Shown: positions 44,538 to 52,838 of the stretch, one piece after another | Numbering within the stretch: the first letter of the stretch is position 1 | Layout: the number at the start of each line of letters is the position of its first letter | Assembly: GCF_900104025.1 (NCBI RefSeq) | Contig: NZ_FNIQ01000005.1 | Coordinates: forward strand, 248,001 to 312,000 | Reading direction: 5' to 3' | Source: Geodermatophilus sp. DSM 45219 | Lineage (GTDB): Bacteria; Actinomycetota; Actinomycetes; Mycobacteriales; Geodermatophilaceae | DNA length: 64,000 bases | The notes under the pieces: generated by a model | Databases searched by the model: none | Told to the model about the DNA's origin: nothing | Seen by the model: only the letters and a program-made list of their open reading frames with translations | Translations under genes and position numbers: made by a program

Positions 44538-47051
44538 TCAGATCCGGCGGACCTGGCCGGTGCGGTGGTCGAGCGCGAGGGTGCCGTTCTGGAACCGCTG
44601 CGTCTCTCCGTAGGGCACCGCGCGGCTCCCCTCCACCGGGTAGCCGAGCCCCCGTTCCCAGCCCAGGGCCGCCCACGCGTCCCGGATGCGACCGCTCACC
44701 GCGTGGGCCGCGGAGTCGGCCGACACGTACACCGAGCCACCCTGGAAGTGCACGTAGCAGCCGGAGCGGGGCAGGCCGCAGGTGAGGTCGGTGACCGGGT
44801 AGCCGAGCGGGCCGTTCTCCCAGCCCTGCGCACCCCAGGCGTCCCGGATCGGCCCGTCCATCCACCGCGCGCCCGTCGCCGGGGTCCAGTACGTCGAACC
44901 ACGCTGGAACTGCTGGAAGCAGCCGCCGGCCCGCAGGCCGCAGGTGGGGTCGCCGACCGGGTACCCCAGCGCCCCGCGTTCCCAGCCCGCCGCGGCCCAC
45001 CGGTCGCGGATCGCGCCGGAGACGTCGTGCACCCCGGTGGTCGGCGACCGGTAGACCGACCCGCCCTGGAAGTGCGCGAAGCAACCACCGCCGGGCAGGC
45101 CGCAGACCTCGTCGGTCACCGGGTAGCCCAGCCGGCCGTTCTCCCAGCCCAGGGCCGACCACCGCGCCCGCAGCGCCGAGGACAGCCAGCGCGTCCCCGT
45201 GCCCGGCGTCGAGTAGACCGATCCGCCCTGGAAGTGCTGGAAGCAGCCGCCGTCCCGCAGCCCGCACGCCGGCGAGGTCACCGGGTACCCCAGCGGGCCC
45301 CGCTCCCAGCCGGTGGCCGCCCACCGGTCCCGCACCGCCCCGGTCACCTCGCGCGCCGGCGTGGACGCCGATCGGTACACCGAGCCGCCCTGGAAGTGGA
45401 CGAAGCAGCCGCCGCCGGGCAGGCCGCACACCTCGTCGGTCACCGGGTAGCCCAGCCGGCCGTTCTCCCAGCCCAGCTCGGCCCACCGCGCCCGCGGCGC
45501 GGTCGACAGCCGGTGCACGCCCGTGCGCGGCGACGCGTAGATCGACCCGTCCTGGAAGTGCCGGAAGCAACCGCCGTCGCGCAGGCCGCACACCTCGGCG
45601 GAGACGGGCCGGCCGAGCACCCCGGCGGCTCCCCCTCCCGCCTGGTAGAAGCGGGTGATCTCGGTGGCGGCCGTGGCGGCCCGGGTGGTCACCAGGACCC
45701 TGGCCACGTCCGGCGAGACGCTCTCGAGGGTGAGGGCGAACTCCCCGTCGCGCAGGGAGACGGTCTCGCCGACGGCGAGGGAGTGCTGCAGGTCGCTGCC
45801 CCAGCGGGACTGGGGGGACGGGGTCGCGTCGAGGAGCAGCGAGGCGTCGCCACCCGCCGCGGCGGCGCGCACCTGGACGCCGGCGTCCACCCCCGGGCGG
45901 TTCTCGGTCGTCGCCAGCCAGGCGTCCTGGCCGGATGCCGGCCGGTACTCGACGAAGTGCCGGGTGCCGTCCTCGGAGACCAGCTCGATCGCCTGCCAGC
46001 CGGACGTGCCGGAGACGGCGGCGAGGTCGAACACCGTCCGTGCACCCGCGTACCAGTACACGGGATGGGCCGGGAGCACGCCGAGCTGGTTGCCGTGCAC
46101 CGCGTTCAGCGAGCCGAGCGGCCCCCACGAGTAGCCCATGACGTCGTGGAAGTCCTCGTAGGGGGCGACCTGGCAGGGCCGCACGTCGACCGTGCCGTCG
46201 CACTGCCGCGCCGAGGAGTGGCCGAGGCTCAGGTTGTGGCCGAACTCGTGGGCGATCACGTTGGTCTCCGGCGCCCGCACGTAGGCCAGCCCGCCGTCGT
46301 CGATCGAGCCCCCGATGGTGCCGAGCCCGTACGCGCACCCCGGCGCCCCCGCCGGCACGTAGACCAGCAGGTGGGCGTTGTCCAGCCACGTCCACCCGGC
46401 GCGCTTCGCGGCCTGCTGCCAGAGCTGGAACGGCTCGTCGCAGCCGACGGTGGCCGGCTCGCCCCAGTCGACGCCCGCAGTCGCGCCGAAGCGGACCGCA
46501 CCCCGGGTCTGCTGCTCCCAGAAGTCCGCGACCGGGCCGTTCACGGCGTCCACCACCTGCTGCAGCGTCGTGCCGTCCCGGGCCACGCCCGCCGGCTGCA
46601 GCATCACCACGGTCACCGGGTGGTTCACCGGGGTGGTCGCCGGGGCGACGGCGGGCTCCTCCGGCGCGGCCAGCACCTCGGCGGCCAGCACCTCCTGCGC
46701 GGGCTCCAGGCCCTCCTGCGCCGCCTCGTCCACGACCGCGTCGCCCAGGGTCACCTCGACGGTCGCGCCGACCTCGACGTCCGCGACGTCCTCGGTCGGC
46801 ACCCGCACCGCCTCGCCGGGAGCGGTCTGCACCCAGCTCAGCAGCGTGCCGTCGGCGTGCCCGTCCTCGAGGTGCTCCTGGGGGGCCGGGTCCGCGTACC
46901 CCTGCACCAGCTCACCGACGAGCGTCTCCTCCGCGACCGGCGGCTCCTCCGCGCGGGCGGCGGGTGCCACGACGAGCACGGGGACGACGACCGCCGCGGC
47001 GAGGCCGAGGACCGACGACCGCAGCAGGGACGGCCGGGAGGGACGTGACAC
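44538..47051 (-). CDS. secreted metzincin-like metalloprotease with seven LGFP repeats
   Basis: 837 residues. Signal peptide 1-34 (LLRSSVLGLAAAVVVPVLVV, cleavage near ARA-EE). N-terminal prodomain-like region (about 45-140). Catalytic domain with zinc motif HEFGHNLSLGH at 268-278 and a Met-turn in DFHDVMGYSWG. The C-terminal third holds seven LGFP-type repeats (LGYPV or LGRPV), six carrying a Cys pair (CGL..GGCF). LGFP repeats are linked to cell-wall attachment in Corynebacteriales, so the enzyme is probably wall-bound. GTG 47051 follows GGAG by 8 bases; an ATG at 47087 would give an unnatural longer signal. Paralogue of the next gene upstream. Substrate unknown. Confidence 0.85.
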   Translation of the reverse strand: MSRPSRPSLLRSSVLGLAAAVVVPVLVVAPAARAEEPPVAEETLVGELVQGYADPAPQEHLEDGHADGTLLSWVQTAPGEAVRVPTEDVADVEVGATVEVTLGDAVVDEAAQEGLEPAQEVLAAEVLAAPEEPAVAPATTPVNHPVTVVMLQPAGVARDGTTLQQVVDAVNGPVADFWEQQTRGAVRFGATAGVDWGEPATVGCDEPFQLWQQAAKRAGWTWLDNAHLLVYVPAGAPGCAYGLGTIGGSIDDGGLAYVRAPETNVIAHEFGHNLSLGHSSARQCDGTVDVRPCQVAPYEDFHDVMGYSWGPLGSLNAVHGNQLGVLPAHPVYWYAGARTVFDLAAVSGTSGWQAIELVSEDGTRHFVEYRPASGQDAWLATTENRPGVDAGVQVRAAAAGGDASLLLDATPSPQSRWGSDLQHSLAVGETVSLRDGEFALTLESVSPDVARVLVTTRAATAATEITRFYQAGGGAAGVLGRPVSAEVCGLRDGGCFRHFQDGSIYASPRTGVHRLSTAPRARWAELGWENGRLGYPVTDEVCGLPGGGCFVHFQGGSVYRSASTPAREVTGAVRDRWAATGWERGPLGYPVTSPACGLRDGGCFQHFQGGSVYSTPGTGTRWLSSALRARWSALGWENGRLGYPVTDEVCGLPGGGCFAHFQGGSVYRSPTTGVHDVSGAIRDRWAAAGWERGALGYPVGDPTCGLRAGGCFQQFQRGSTYWTPATGARWMDGPIRDAWGAQGWENGPLGYPVTDLTCGLPRSGCYVHFQGGSVYVSADSAAHAVSGRIRDAWAALGWERGLGYPVEGSRAVPYGETQRFQNGTLALDHRTGQVRRI
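45107..45476 (-). repeat. 324-bp higher-order duplication in LGFP repeats
   Basis: A 46-base stretch at 45107-45152 recurs exactly at 45431-45476, an offset of 324 bp, equal to two 54-residue LGFP repeats. Odd and even repeats alternate (WENGRLGYPVTDEVCGLPGG versus GWERGPLGYPV), so the array grew by duplication of a two-repeat unit. Confidence 0.8.
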
Positions 47052-47130
47052 GACAGCGACTCCAGGGAGAGGGACTCCGTTGTGCATCGGCACGCGCCCG
47101 GCCGGACTGGACCGGTCGGACGCCGTTCCC

Positions 47131-48867
47131 TCAGTCGCCGGCGCGGAGTCCACGCTTCCGGGTGAGGGCCCAGCCGGTCAGCGCCAGCGCGGCCAGGGCG
47201 GCGGCGGCCGCGGCAGGCACGGTCCACGGGGTGCCCGACGCGGTCGCGACGGCGGCCGACACCGGCTCGCTCAGCACCAGCCGGTCGTCGGCGGCCGGGA
47301 GCGCGGCGGCGTCCGGGACGACGGCCGGGAGGGTCTCCGCAGCGGCGGTGGGCGCGGCCTCCGGGGAGACGGCCGCAGCCCCGGGCGCGGGATCCGCCGC
47401 CACCGGCGCGGCAGCCAGCACCTCGGGCGCCGCGTCCCCCGCGGGCAGCGGGGTCACCGGGACGGCAGCAGCGGGGGTGGGCGTGACGGTGAGCGTGGCG
47501 CCGTCCCCGGCCACCGCGTCGACGGTGACGGTGAAGGCGCCGCCGGCGATCGGGACCGGCACGCCGACGGGCAGCGCCGCCTGCAGGTCGTCGTCCCACC
47601 CGGCGGCGGCCGACGGGGTGCCGTCGAGCAGCAACGCGGTGTCGGGCATCCGGCCGCTGCGGTGCAGCAGGACCCCGGCGTCCAGGGCGAACCGGTCGTC
47701 GGCCGTGCCGAGCCAGGAGTCCTGACCGGACGGGGTGCGCAGCTCCAGCCACCAGGTACCACCGGCGGCGTCAGTGAGCCGGACGGCGCGGGTGCCGGTG
47801 CGGGCGGACAGCGGAGCGAGGGTGACCGTCGTGACCGGCCCGGCCTCCGGGACCGCCTGCTGCGCCGCCGCGGGCAGCACGCCCAGCAGGTCGGCCTGGG
47901 GGGCGTTCAGCGAGCCCAGGTGGCTCCAGGAGGCGCCCATGACGTCGTAGTAGTCGCGGTAGGGCGCGGTGCGGCACTCCCCGGTGTCGACCGCGGCGTC
48001 GCACTGGTGCGCCGAGGAGTGCCCCAGGCCGAAGTTGTGGCCGAGCTCGTGGGCGATGACCGAGGGAAGCACGTCGCGGACGTAGACCCGCCCGCCCGAG
48101 CCGACCCCGCTGCCGACCTGGCCGAGCGCGTAGGAGCAGCCGGGCAGGTCCCGCGGCAGGCTGCTGACGTAGACGACCAGGTGCCGGCCGGGCCCGGGCT
48201 CGAAGCCGGTGCGGTCGGCGACCTCGTTCCACAGGGCGGTGGGGTCGGCGCACCCGGCGGTGGTCTGCACCCAGTCGTGGGCCTCGGCCACGCCGAGGCG
48301 GACGGCGCCGCCGGTCTCCCCGGCCCAGAAGTCCGCGACCGGGCCGTCGACGGCGGCGACGAGCTCCTCCAGCGTCGCGCCGTCCACCGTGCCGCCGGCG
48401 GGCACGGCCATCGCCACGGTGACCTGGTTGGTCAGCCCGGCCACCCGCGCGGCGCGGACCTCGGGCGCCTCCTCCAGCACCTCGGCGGCCAGCACGTCGC
48501 GGGCGGGCTCGAGGCCCTCCTGGCCGGCGGCGTCGTCGACCTGCCCGCCCACCGTGACCTCGACGGTGGACCCGACGGCCACGCCGGCGACCGCGTCGGT
48601 GGGCACGCGGACGGCGTCGCCCGAGGCGCTCTCCACCCAGGTGAGCGGCTCCTCGGCGTACCCGTCCCCGGCGTGCCCGCCCTCGCCGTGCTCCACCTCG
48701 GGCCAGGCCTGCACGACCTCGCCGACGACGGTGTCCGGCGTGGCCGGCTCGTCGGCCCGGGCCGCCGTCGCCGGCAGCGTCAGGGAGAGGGCCAGCGCGG
48801 TCGCCGCGCCGGCCAGCGCCCGGAGCGGGCGGCGGCGGAGGACGGGGGTGTTCCGGTGGGGGCGCAT
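47131..48867 (-). CDS. membrane-anchored metzincin-like metalloprotease
   Basis: 578 residues. Signal peptide 1-38 (ALAGAATALALSLTLPATAA). Prodomain-like region similar to the downstream protease (TVVGEVVQAW, SASGDAVRVPTDAVAGVAVG). Zinc motif HELGHNFGLGH at 273-283, Met-turn YYDVMGASWSHLG. No LGFP repeats; instead an Ala/Pro-rich stalk (about 450-545) and a C-terminal membrane helix with basic tail (ALAALALTGWALTRKRGL). ATG 48867 has AGGGGGG directly upstream. The two proteases share domain order and sequence, so they are tandem paralogues with different anchoring. Confidence 0.85.
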   Translation of the reverse strand: MRPHRNTPVLRRRPLRALAGAATALALSLTLPATAARADEPATPDTVVGEVVQAWPEVEHGEGGHAGDGYAEEPLTWVESASGDAVRVPTDAVAGVAVGSTVEVTVGGQVDDAAGQEGLEPARDVLAAEVLEEAPEVRAARVAGLTNQVTVAMAVPAGGTVDGATLEELVAAVDGPVADFWAGETGGAVRLGVAEAHDWVQTTAGCADPTALWNEVADRTGFEPGPGRHLVVYVSSLPRDLPGCSYALGQVGSGVGSGGRVYVRDVLPSVIAHELGHNFGLGHSSAHQCDAAVDTGECRTAPYRDYYDVMGASWSHLGSLNAPQADLLGVLPAAAQQAVPEAGPVTTVTLAPLSARTGTRAVRLTDAAGGTWWLELRTPSGQDSWLGTADDRFALDAGVLLHRSGRMPDTALLLDGTPSAAAGWDDDLQAALPVGVPVPIAGGAFTVTVDAVAGDGATLTVTPTPAAAVPVTPLPAGDAAPEVLAAAPVAADPAPGAAAVSPEAAPTAAAETLPAVVPDAAALPAADDRLVLSEPVSAAVATASGTPWTVPAAAAAALAALALTGWALTRKRGLRAGD

Positions 48868-49008
48868 CCCCCCTGTCCTCGGCGGCCCGCGCGCCCGTCG
48901 GCACCGGCGACCGGGACTCCAGCCGAACCCGGTGTCACATCGGTCCCACGACCCACCCCGGGCCCCGGGCGCCCCACCCGCGGCGTCCCGCCCGTCCCAC
49001 CCGTGTCA

Positions 49009-49044
49009 GCGGCCGGGGGCGGTCGTCACACGCGCCCCGGCCGC
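49009..49044 (-). terminator. terminator after lpdA
   Basis: 10-bp inverted repeat GCGGCCGGGG (49009-49018) and its complement (49035-49044) with a 16-base loop, one base beyond the lpdA stop at 49046. Confidence 0.6.
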
Positions 49045-49045
49045 C

Positions 49046-50449
49046 TCACGCGAGCGCGTCCGCGCGCATGAGCCGGCGCCCGGCCTCGGTGATCGAGCCG
49101 GACAGCGACGGGTAGATCGCGAAGGTCTGCGCCAGGTCGCTGACCGTCAGCCCCTTCGTGACAGCGAGGGCGATCGGCAGGATCAGCTCCGAGGCCCCCG
49201 GCGCGACGACCACACCGCCGACGACCACCCCGGTCGCCTGCCGGGCGAACAGCTTGACGAAGCCGTCGCGCAGGTCGGCCATCTTGGCCCGGGCGTTGGT
49301 GGCCAGCGGCAGCCGGACGACGTCGATGTCCGCGCCCTCGGTGAGCGTCTTCTCCTGCACGCCGACCGTGGCGATCTCCGGGTGGGTGAAGACGTTGGCC
49401 GCGACGGTCTTGAGCCGGATGGGGGTGACCGCCTCGCCGAGCGCGTGCCACATGGCGATCCGGCCCTGCATCGCCGCGACCGACGCCAGCTGGAACACCC
49501 CGGTGACGTCCCCGGCGGCGTAGATGCCGGGCACGCTGGTGCGCGAGACCCGGTCGACGACGACGTGGCCGGACGGCGCGAGCTCGACGCCCGCCTGCTC
49601 CAGGTTGAGCCCGGCGGTGTTGGGCACGGTGCCGACGGTCATGAGCGCGTGCGAGCCCTCGACGGTGCGCCCGTCGGTGAGCTCGACGACGACGCCCTTC
49701 TCGCTGCGCCGCACCGCGCCGGCCCGGCCGCGCTCCAGGCGGCCACCGCGGGACTGGAAGACCTCCTCCAGCACCTCCGCGGCGTCGGAGTCCTCGCCGG
49801 GCAGCACGCGGTCGCGCGAGGACACAAGCGTCACCGGGACGCCGGCCTCCAGGTAGCCGGAGGCGAACTCCGCACCCGTCACGCCGGAGCCGACCACGAC
49901 CAGGTGCTCGGGCATCTCCTGCAGGTCGTAGACGTCGCGCCAGTCCAGCACGCGCTCGTGGTCGGGCTCGGCGCCGGGCAGCACGCGGGGGTCGGCCCCG
50001 GTCGCGATGAGCACGACGTCGCACTCCAGGGTCTCGGTGACCGCGCCGTCGCCGTCCAGCACGTCGACCCGGTGCTCGGCCAGGCCGCGGCGCTCGTCGG
50101 ACACCCGCCCCTGGCCGGCGACGACCCGCACGCCCTCGCCGACGAGCCGGGCCTTGACGTCGGCCGACTGCGCCACCGCGAGGCCCTTGACCCGCTGGTT
50201 GACCGCGCCCAGGTCGATGCCGACGGTGGCGAGCTCGGAGCCGCGCACGCCGAGCGCGGCCGAGTCGCGCACGTTGCTCATCACGCCGGCCGAGGCGATG
50301 AAGGTCTTGGAGGGGACGCAGTCGGTGAGGACGCTCGCCCCGCCGACGCCGTCGCGCTCGACCACGGTGACCTGCGCACCGAGGGAAGCGGCGACCAGCG
50401 CGGCCTCGTAGCCGGCGGGTCCGCCGCCGATGATGACGATGCGGGTCAT
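49046..50449 (-). CDS. lpdA: NAD(P)H-quinone dehydrogenase, LpdA-like flavoprotein disulfide reductase homologue
   Basis: 467 residues, dihydrolipoamide-dehydrogenase fold. FAD loop IVIIGGGPAGYEAALVA, NAD loop VVVGSGVTGAEFASGYLEAG, C-terminal FAD block YAAGDVTGVFQLASVAAMQG and dimer domain. The redox-active disulfide is missing its first Cys: the site reads GGASVLTDCVPSKTF, where disulfide reductases have C-x4-C. The same loss is known in M. tuberculosis LpdA (Rv3303c), which reduces quinones rather than lipoamide. Divergent from the gamma-glutamylcyclotransferase gene, as in that genome. Confidence 0.9.
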   Translation of the reverse strand: MTRIVIIGGGPAGYEAALVAASLGAQVTVVERDGVGGASVLTDCVPSKTFIASAGVMSNVRDSAALGVRGSELATVGIDLGAVNQRVKGLAVAQSADVKARLVGEGVRVVAGQGRVSDERRGLAEHRVDVLDGDGAVTETLECDVVLIATGADPRVLPGAEPDHERVLDWRDVYDLQEMPEHLVVVGSGVTGAEFASGYLEAGVPVTLVSSRDRVLPGEDSDAAEVLEEVFQSRGGRLERGRAGAVRRSEKGVVVELTDGRTVEGSHALMTVGTVPNTAGLNLEQAGVELAPSGHVVVDRVSRTSVPGIYAAGDVTGVFQLASVAAMQGRIAMWHALGEAVTPIRLKTVAANVFTHPEIATVGVQEKTLTEGADIDVVRLPLATNARAKMADLRDGFVKLFARQATGVVVGGVVVAPGASELILPIALAVTKGLTVSDLAQTFAIYPSLSGSITEAGRRLMRADALA

Positions 50450-50553
50450 GGGAGTCCTTCTCGGTGCGGTGCGGACACGTGCCGGGGGTCATTGTCCCCG
50501 CTCCGGGTGACACCGTGGCCCATCTCGCAGCGAGGGGCGTGCCACACGGTGCG

Positions 50554-50559
50554 TAGGCT
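50554..50559 (+). promoter_or_regulatory. -10 element TAGGCT of GGCT gene
   Basis: TAGGCT followed by 5 bases to GTG (50565) or 8 bases to ATG (50568); no ribosome binding site, so leaderless initiation is likely. Confidence 0.45.
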
Positions 50560-50567
50560 GCCTGGTG

Positions 50568-51041
50568 ATGGGCCTCTACGCCGCCTACGGGTCGAACATG
50601 GACCCCGCACAGATGCTCCGGCGCTGTCCCTCCTCCCCGCACACCGGCACCGGCTGGATCGAGGGCTGGCGGCTGACCTTCGGCGCCGAGGAGTACGGCT
50701 GGGAGGGGGCGCTGGCCACCCTCGTCCCCGACGACACCACGCCGGGCGAGGCGCTCTCCCCCGGCGTCTTCGTCGCCCTCTACGACCTCACCGAGGCCGA
50801 CGAGCAGGAACTCGACGCCTGGGAGGGTGCCGACCGCGGGCTGTACCGCAAGCTGCGCCTGCAGGTGCACACGCTCACCGGTGACCAGGTGGCGTGGGTC
50901 TACGTGCTCGACGCGTTCGAGGGCGGGCTGCCGTCGGCCCGGTACCTGGGCGCGCTGGCCGACGCCGCCGAGGCCGCCGGGGCCCCGGACGACTACCTCG
51001 CCGAGCTCCGCGCCCGCGAGTGCCGCTCCACCGGCGTCTGA
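50568..51041 (+). CDS. gamma-glutamylcyclotransferase-like protein (Rv3304-like)
   Basis: 157 residues, GGCT fold. GLYAAYGSNMDPAQMLRRCP holds the YGSN substrate loop; RGLYRKLRLQV and WVYVLDAFEGGLPSARYLGA complete the fold; the catalytic Glu is probably in EQELDAWEGAD. Such proteins cyclise gamma-glutamyl-amine or related peptides to 5-oxoproline. Start either GTG 50565 or ATG 50568. The position next to lpdA is conserved with M. tuberculosis (from memory). Confidence 0.85.
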   Translation: MGLYAAYGSNMDPAQMLRRCPSSPHTGTGWIEGWRLTFGAEEYGWEGALATLVPDDTTPGEALSPGVFVALYDLTEADEQELDAWEGADRGLYRKLRLQVHTLTGDQVAWVYVLDAFEGGLPSARYLGALADAAEAAGAPDDYLAELRARECRSTGV

Positions 51042-51063
51042 CCCGAGGCCTCCCCCTCCCCCG

Positions 51064-51131
51064 CGATCATGAGACCCGGGAAGCGACACGCCGTCCGGGT
51101 CCGGGGTGTCGCTCCCGGAGCATCACGATCG
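51064..51131. repeat. palindromic repeat, copy A
   Basis: Imperfect inverted repeat of about 68 bp: arms share GGGAAGCGACAC / GTGTCGCTCCC with outer CGATCATG and CACGATCG. The same element in the same orientation occurs at 51608-51677. It lies at the 3' ends of the GGCT gene and of the DUF559 relic, so it may also act as a terminator. REP- or MITE-like. Confidence 0.75.
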
Positions 51132-51538
51132 CCAGCGGCCGGCAGGCAGGCCCAGCGCCCGGGCGGTGACCGCGAGCATCTGCCGGTGCTGGCGGTGGAC
51201 GTCGGTCCCGGTGACGTGCAGCAGCGTCCAGTGGTCCTCCGTCAGCCGGTTGTGCCGGCGCCGGTCGTCGCGCAGCTGCTGCGGCGTCATGTGCGCCTCC
51301 TGACCGTCGAACTCCGCACCCGCACGCTCCTCCCGCCAGCCGATGTCGACCCACCGGGCCCGGCCACCGGCCGCCACCTCGACTGGAGGTCCGGAGCGGG
51401 GAACCCGGCGTCGATGAAGCGCCAGCGCATCCGGGACTCCATCGGGGAGCCGGTCCGCGGGTCGGCGTGGGGCACGAGTCGGCGCAACCGGACCACCTGC
51501 CGCAGACCTGCCTGTGCCTCCGCTGCGCCGGGCAGCGT
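51123..51538 (-). pseudogene. DUF559-family protein, truncated and frameshifted
   Basis: Only the C-terminal half of a DUF559 (VSR-endonuclease-like fold) gene remains. One frame reads RRLVPHADPRTGSPMESRMR and WRFIDAGFPAPDLQ; near 51382 one base is missing and the next frame continues VEVAAGGRARWVDIGWREER, AGAEFDGQEAHMTPQQLRDD, RRRHNRLTEDHWTLLHVTGT, the DUF559 core. No start codon or N-terminal (AbiEi-like) domain is present. Restoring one G after CTCCAG would join the frames. The remnant lies between two copies of a palindromic repeat. Confidence 0.75.
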
Positions 51539-51607
51539 CGGACGGTGCCCGGCGGACGGGAGACGGCCGACCCCATCTGCGGATCACCGCCGCCCTGTGG
51601 ACGCCCG

Positions 51608-51677
51608 GTGATCATGGGCTTCGGGAAGCGACACGCGGTCTCGACCCCGCGTGTCGCTTCCCGGACTTCGTGATCGC
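51608..51677. repeat. palindromic repeat, copy B
   Basis: 70-bp inverted repeat with 31-base arms (51608-51638 and 51647-51677) of which 25 positions or so pair, core CGGGAAGCGACACGCGG. Same orientation and sequence family as copy A. It lies 18 bases past the stop of the MetX-like gene. Confidence 0.75.
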
Positions 51678-51694
51678 GGCGGGGAGACCCCGGC

Positions 51695-52750
51695 TCAGGC
51701 CGGCGTCTCCAGCAGCGTGCGCAGCGCGCCGTCGACCTGCTCGACGTAGGACGGCGTGAGCCCGAACAGCGCGGCGTGGCCGTGCACGTCCTCGATGACG
51801 GCGAGCTTGCTGTCGGGGACGAGCGCCTGCTCGGCGGCGCAGTCCTCGGGTGGGAAGAACTTGTCGGTGCTGATCGGCATCACGACCGTCTTCGCGGTGA
51901 TCCGGCCCAGCGCGGCCGCGAGGTCCCCGCCGGTGTGCCGGCTGACGTCGCCGTGCTGCCACTTCCACGCCTGGGCGAGCAGGTCCCCGGCGTCCATCGG
52001 TGCGAAGTAGGCCTCCAGGAACCCGATGACGAAGTCCTCGGGCGAGCTGAACCCCAGGGCGCGCCAGTGCTCGCCGGTCCAGAACTCGTTGGACAGCACG
52101 TACAGCGCGAACAACCCGGCATGCCGTTGCAGGCCCTCCCGGACGTCGGCGGAGTGGCGGTACCAGCCGCCTGAATAGGCCGGGTCCCCGCGCAGCGTGT
52201 CGACCAGCGTCTGCGCCCAGATCACGCAGTGCTGGTACATCCGCGCCGTCCCGGCCAGCGGCGCGGCCCGCTTGACCTTGTCGGGGAACCGGACGGCCCA
52301 CTCGTAGGTCTGCTGGGCGCCCATCGACCCACCGAAGACCAGCGCCAGCTCCTCGACGCCGAGCACCTCGCGCAGCAGCCGTTCCTGGGCGACGACGTCG
52401 TCCCCGATGCGCACCCGCGGGAAGCGGGCCCGGCCGTAGGGCCCGGCCAGGTCGTGCGGCGAGGTGCCCAGCCCGCTGCCGATCTGGTTGACCAGGACGA
52501 CGAAGTGCTCGGCGGGGTCGATCGCCCGGCCCGCGCCGACGTAGGTGTCCCGCATGACCGAGTGGTTGCCGGAGTACCAGGTCGGGACGAGGACGGCGTT
52601 GTCCCTGGCCGCGCTCAGCGTGCCCAGGGTCTGGTAGGCGAGCTGGCAGCCGCGCAGGGTGGCGCCCTCCTCGAGCACGAGGTCGCCGATGTCGGCGAGC
52701 TCGAAGTCGCCGTGGACCGCGGCGGAGTAGTACGGGTTGTCGATCGGCAC
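51695..52750 (-). CDS. alpha/beta-hydrolase of the homoserine O-acetyltransferase (MetX-like) family
   Basis: 351 residues. GDLVLEEGATLRGCQLAYQT resembles the MetX N-terminus; LVNQIGSGLGTSPHDLAGPY replaces the usual oxyanion region; nucleophile Ser in VFGGSMGAQQTYEWAVRFPD; acid in PISTDKFFPPED and His in EDVHGHAALFGL. The GGSMG elbow and lid match MetX-like acyltransferases, but the substrate loops differ enough that homoserine is not assured; a hydrolase is possible. GTG 52750 with GAGG upstream. Downstream of meaB but separated by hairpins. Confidence 0.75.
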   Translation of the reverse strand: MPIDNPYYSAAVHGDFELADIGDLVLEEGATLRGCQLAYQTLGTLSAARDNAVLVPTWYSGNHSVMRDTYVGAGRAIDPAEHFVVLVNQIGSGLGTSPHDLAGPYGRARFPRVRIGDDVVAQERLLREVLGVEELALVFGGSMGAQQTYEWAVRFPDKVKRAAPLAGTARMYQHCVIWAQTLVDTLRGDPAYSGGWYRHSADVREGLQRHAGLFALYVLSNEFWTGEHWRALGFSSPEDFVIGFLEAYFAPMDAGDLLAQAWKWQHGDVSRHTGGDLAAALGRITAKTVVMPISTDKFFPPEDCAAEQALVPDSKLAVIEDVHGHAALFGLTPSYVEQVDGALRTLLETPA

Positions 52751-52783
52751 GGTTTGCCTCGTCTCGGCAGCGGGGAGGGGCCG

Positions 52784-52814
52784 CGGGCACGACCCTGCCC
52801 GGACGCTAGCGTCC
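52784..52814. promoter_or_regulatory. adjacent hairpin and 14-bp palindrome between meaB and metX-like gene
   Basis: CGGGCA (52784-52789) pairs with TGCCCG (52796-52801), directly followed by the perfect palindrome GGACGCTAGCGTCC (52801-52814). It could end the mutAB-meaB transcript or be an operator for the MetX-like gene. Confidence 0.35.
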
Positions 52815-52838
52815 CGTGACCTGGCTCACACATCGACC

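Noticed and set aside
46378-49071. 897-residue plus-strand open frame opposite the two proteases
   Set aside because: Antisense shadow; the translation is low-complexity while the minus strand has signal peptides, zinc motifs and LGFP repeats.
51612-52790. 392-residue minus-strand frame overlapping the MetX-like gene
   Set aside because: Shadow in another frame of the same strand; the MetX-like frame has the nucleophile, acid and His motifs.
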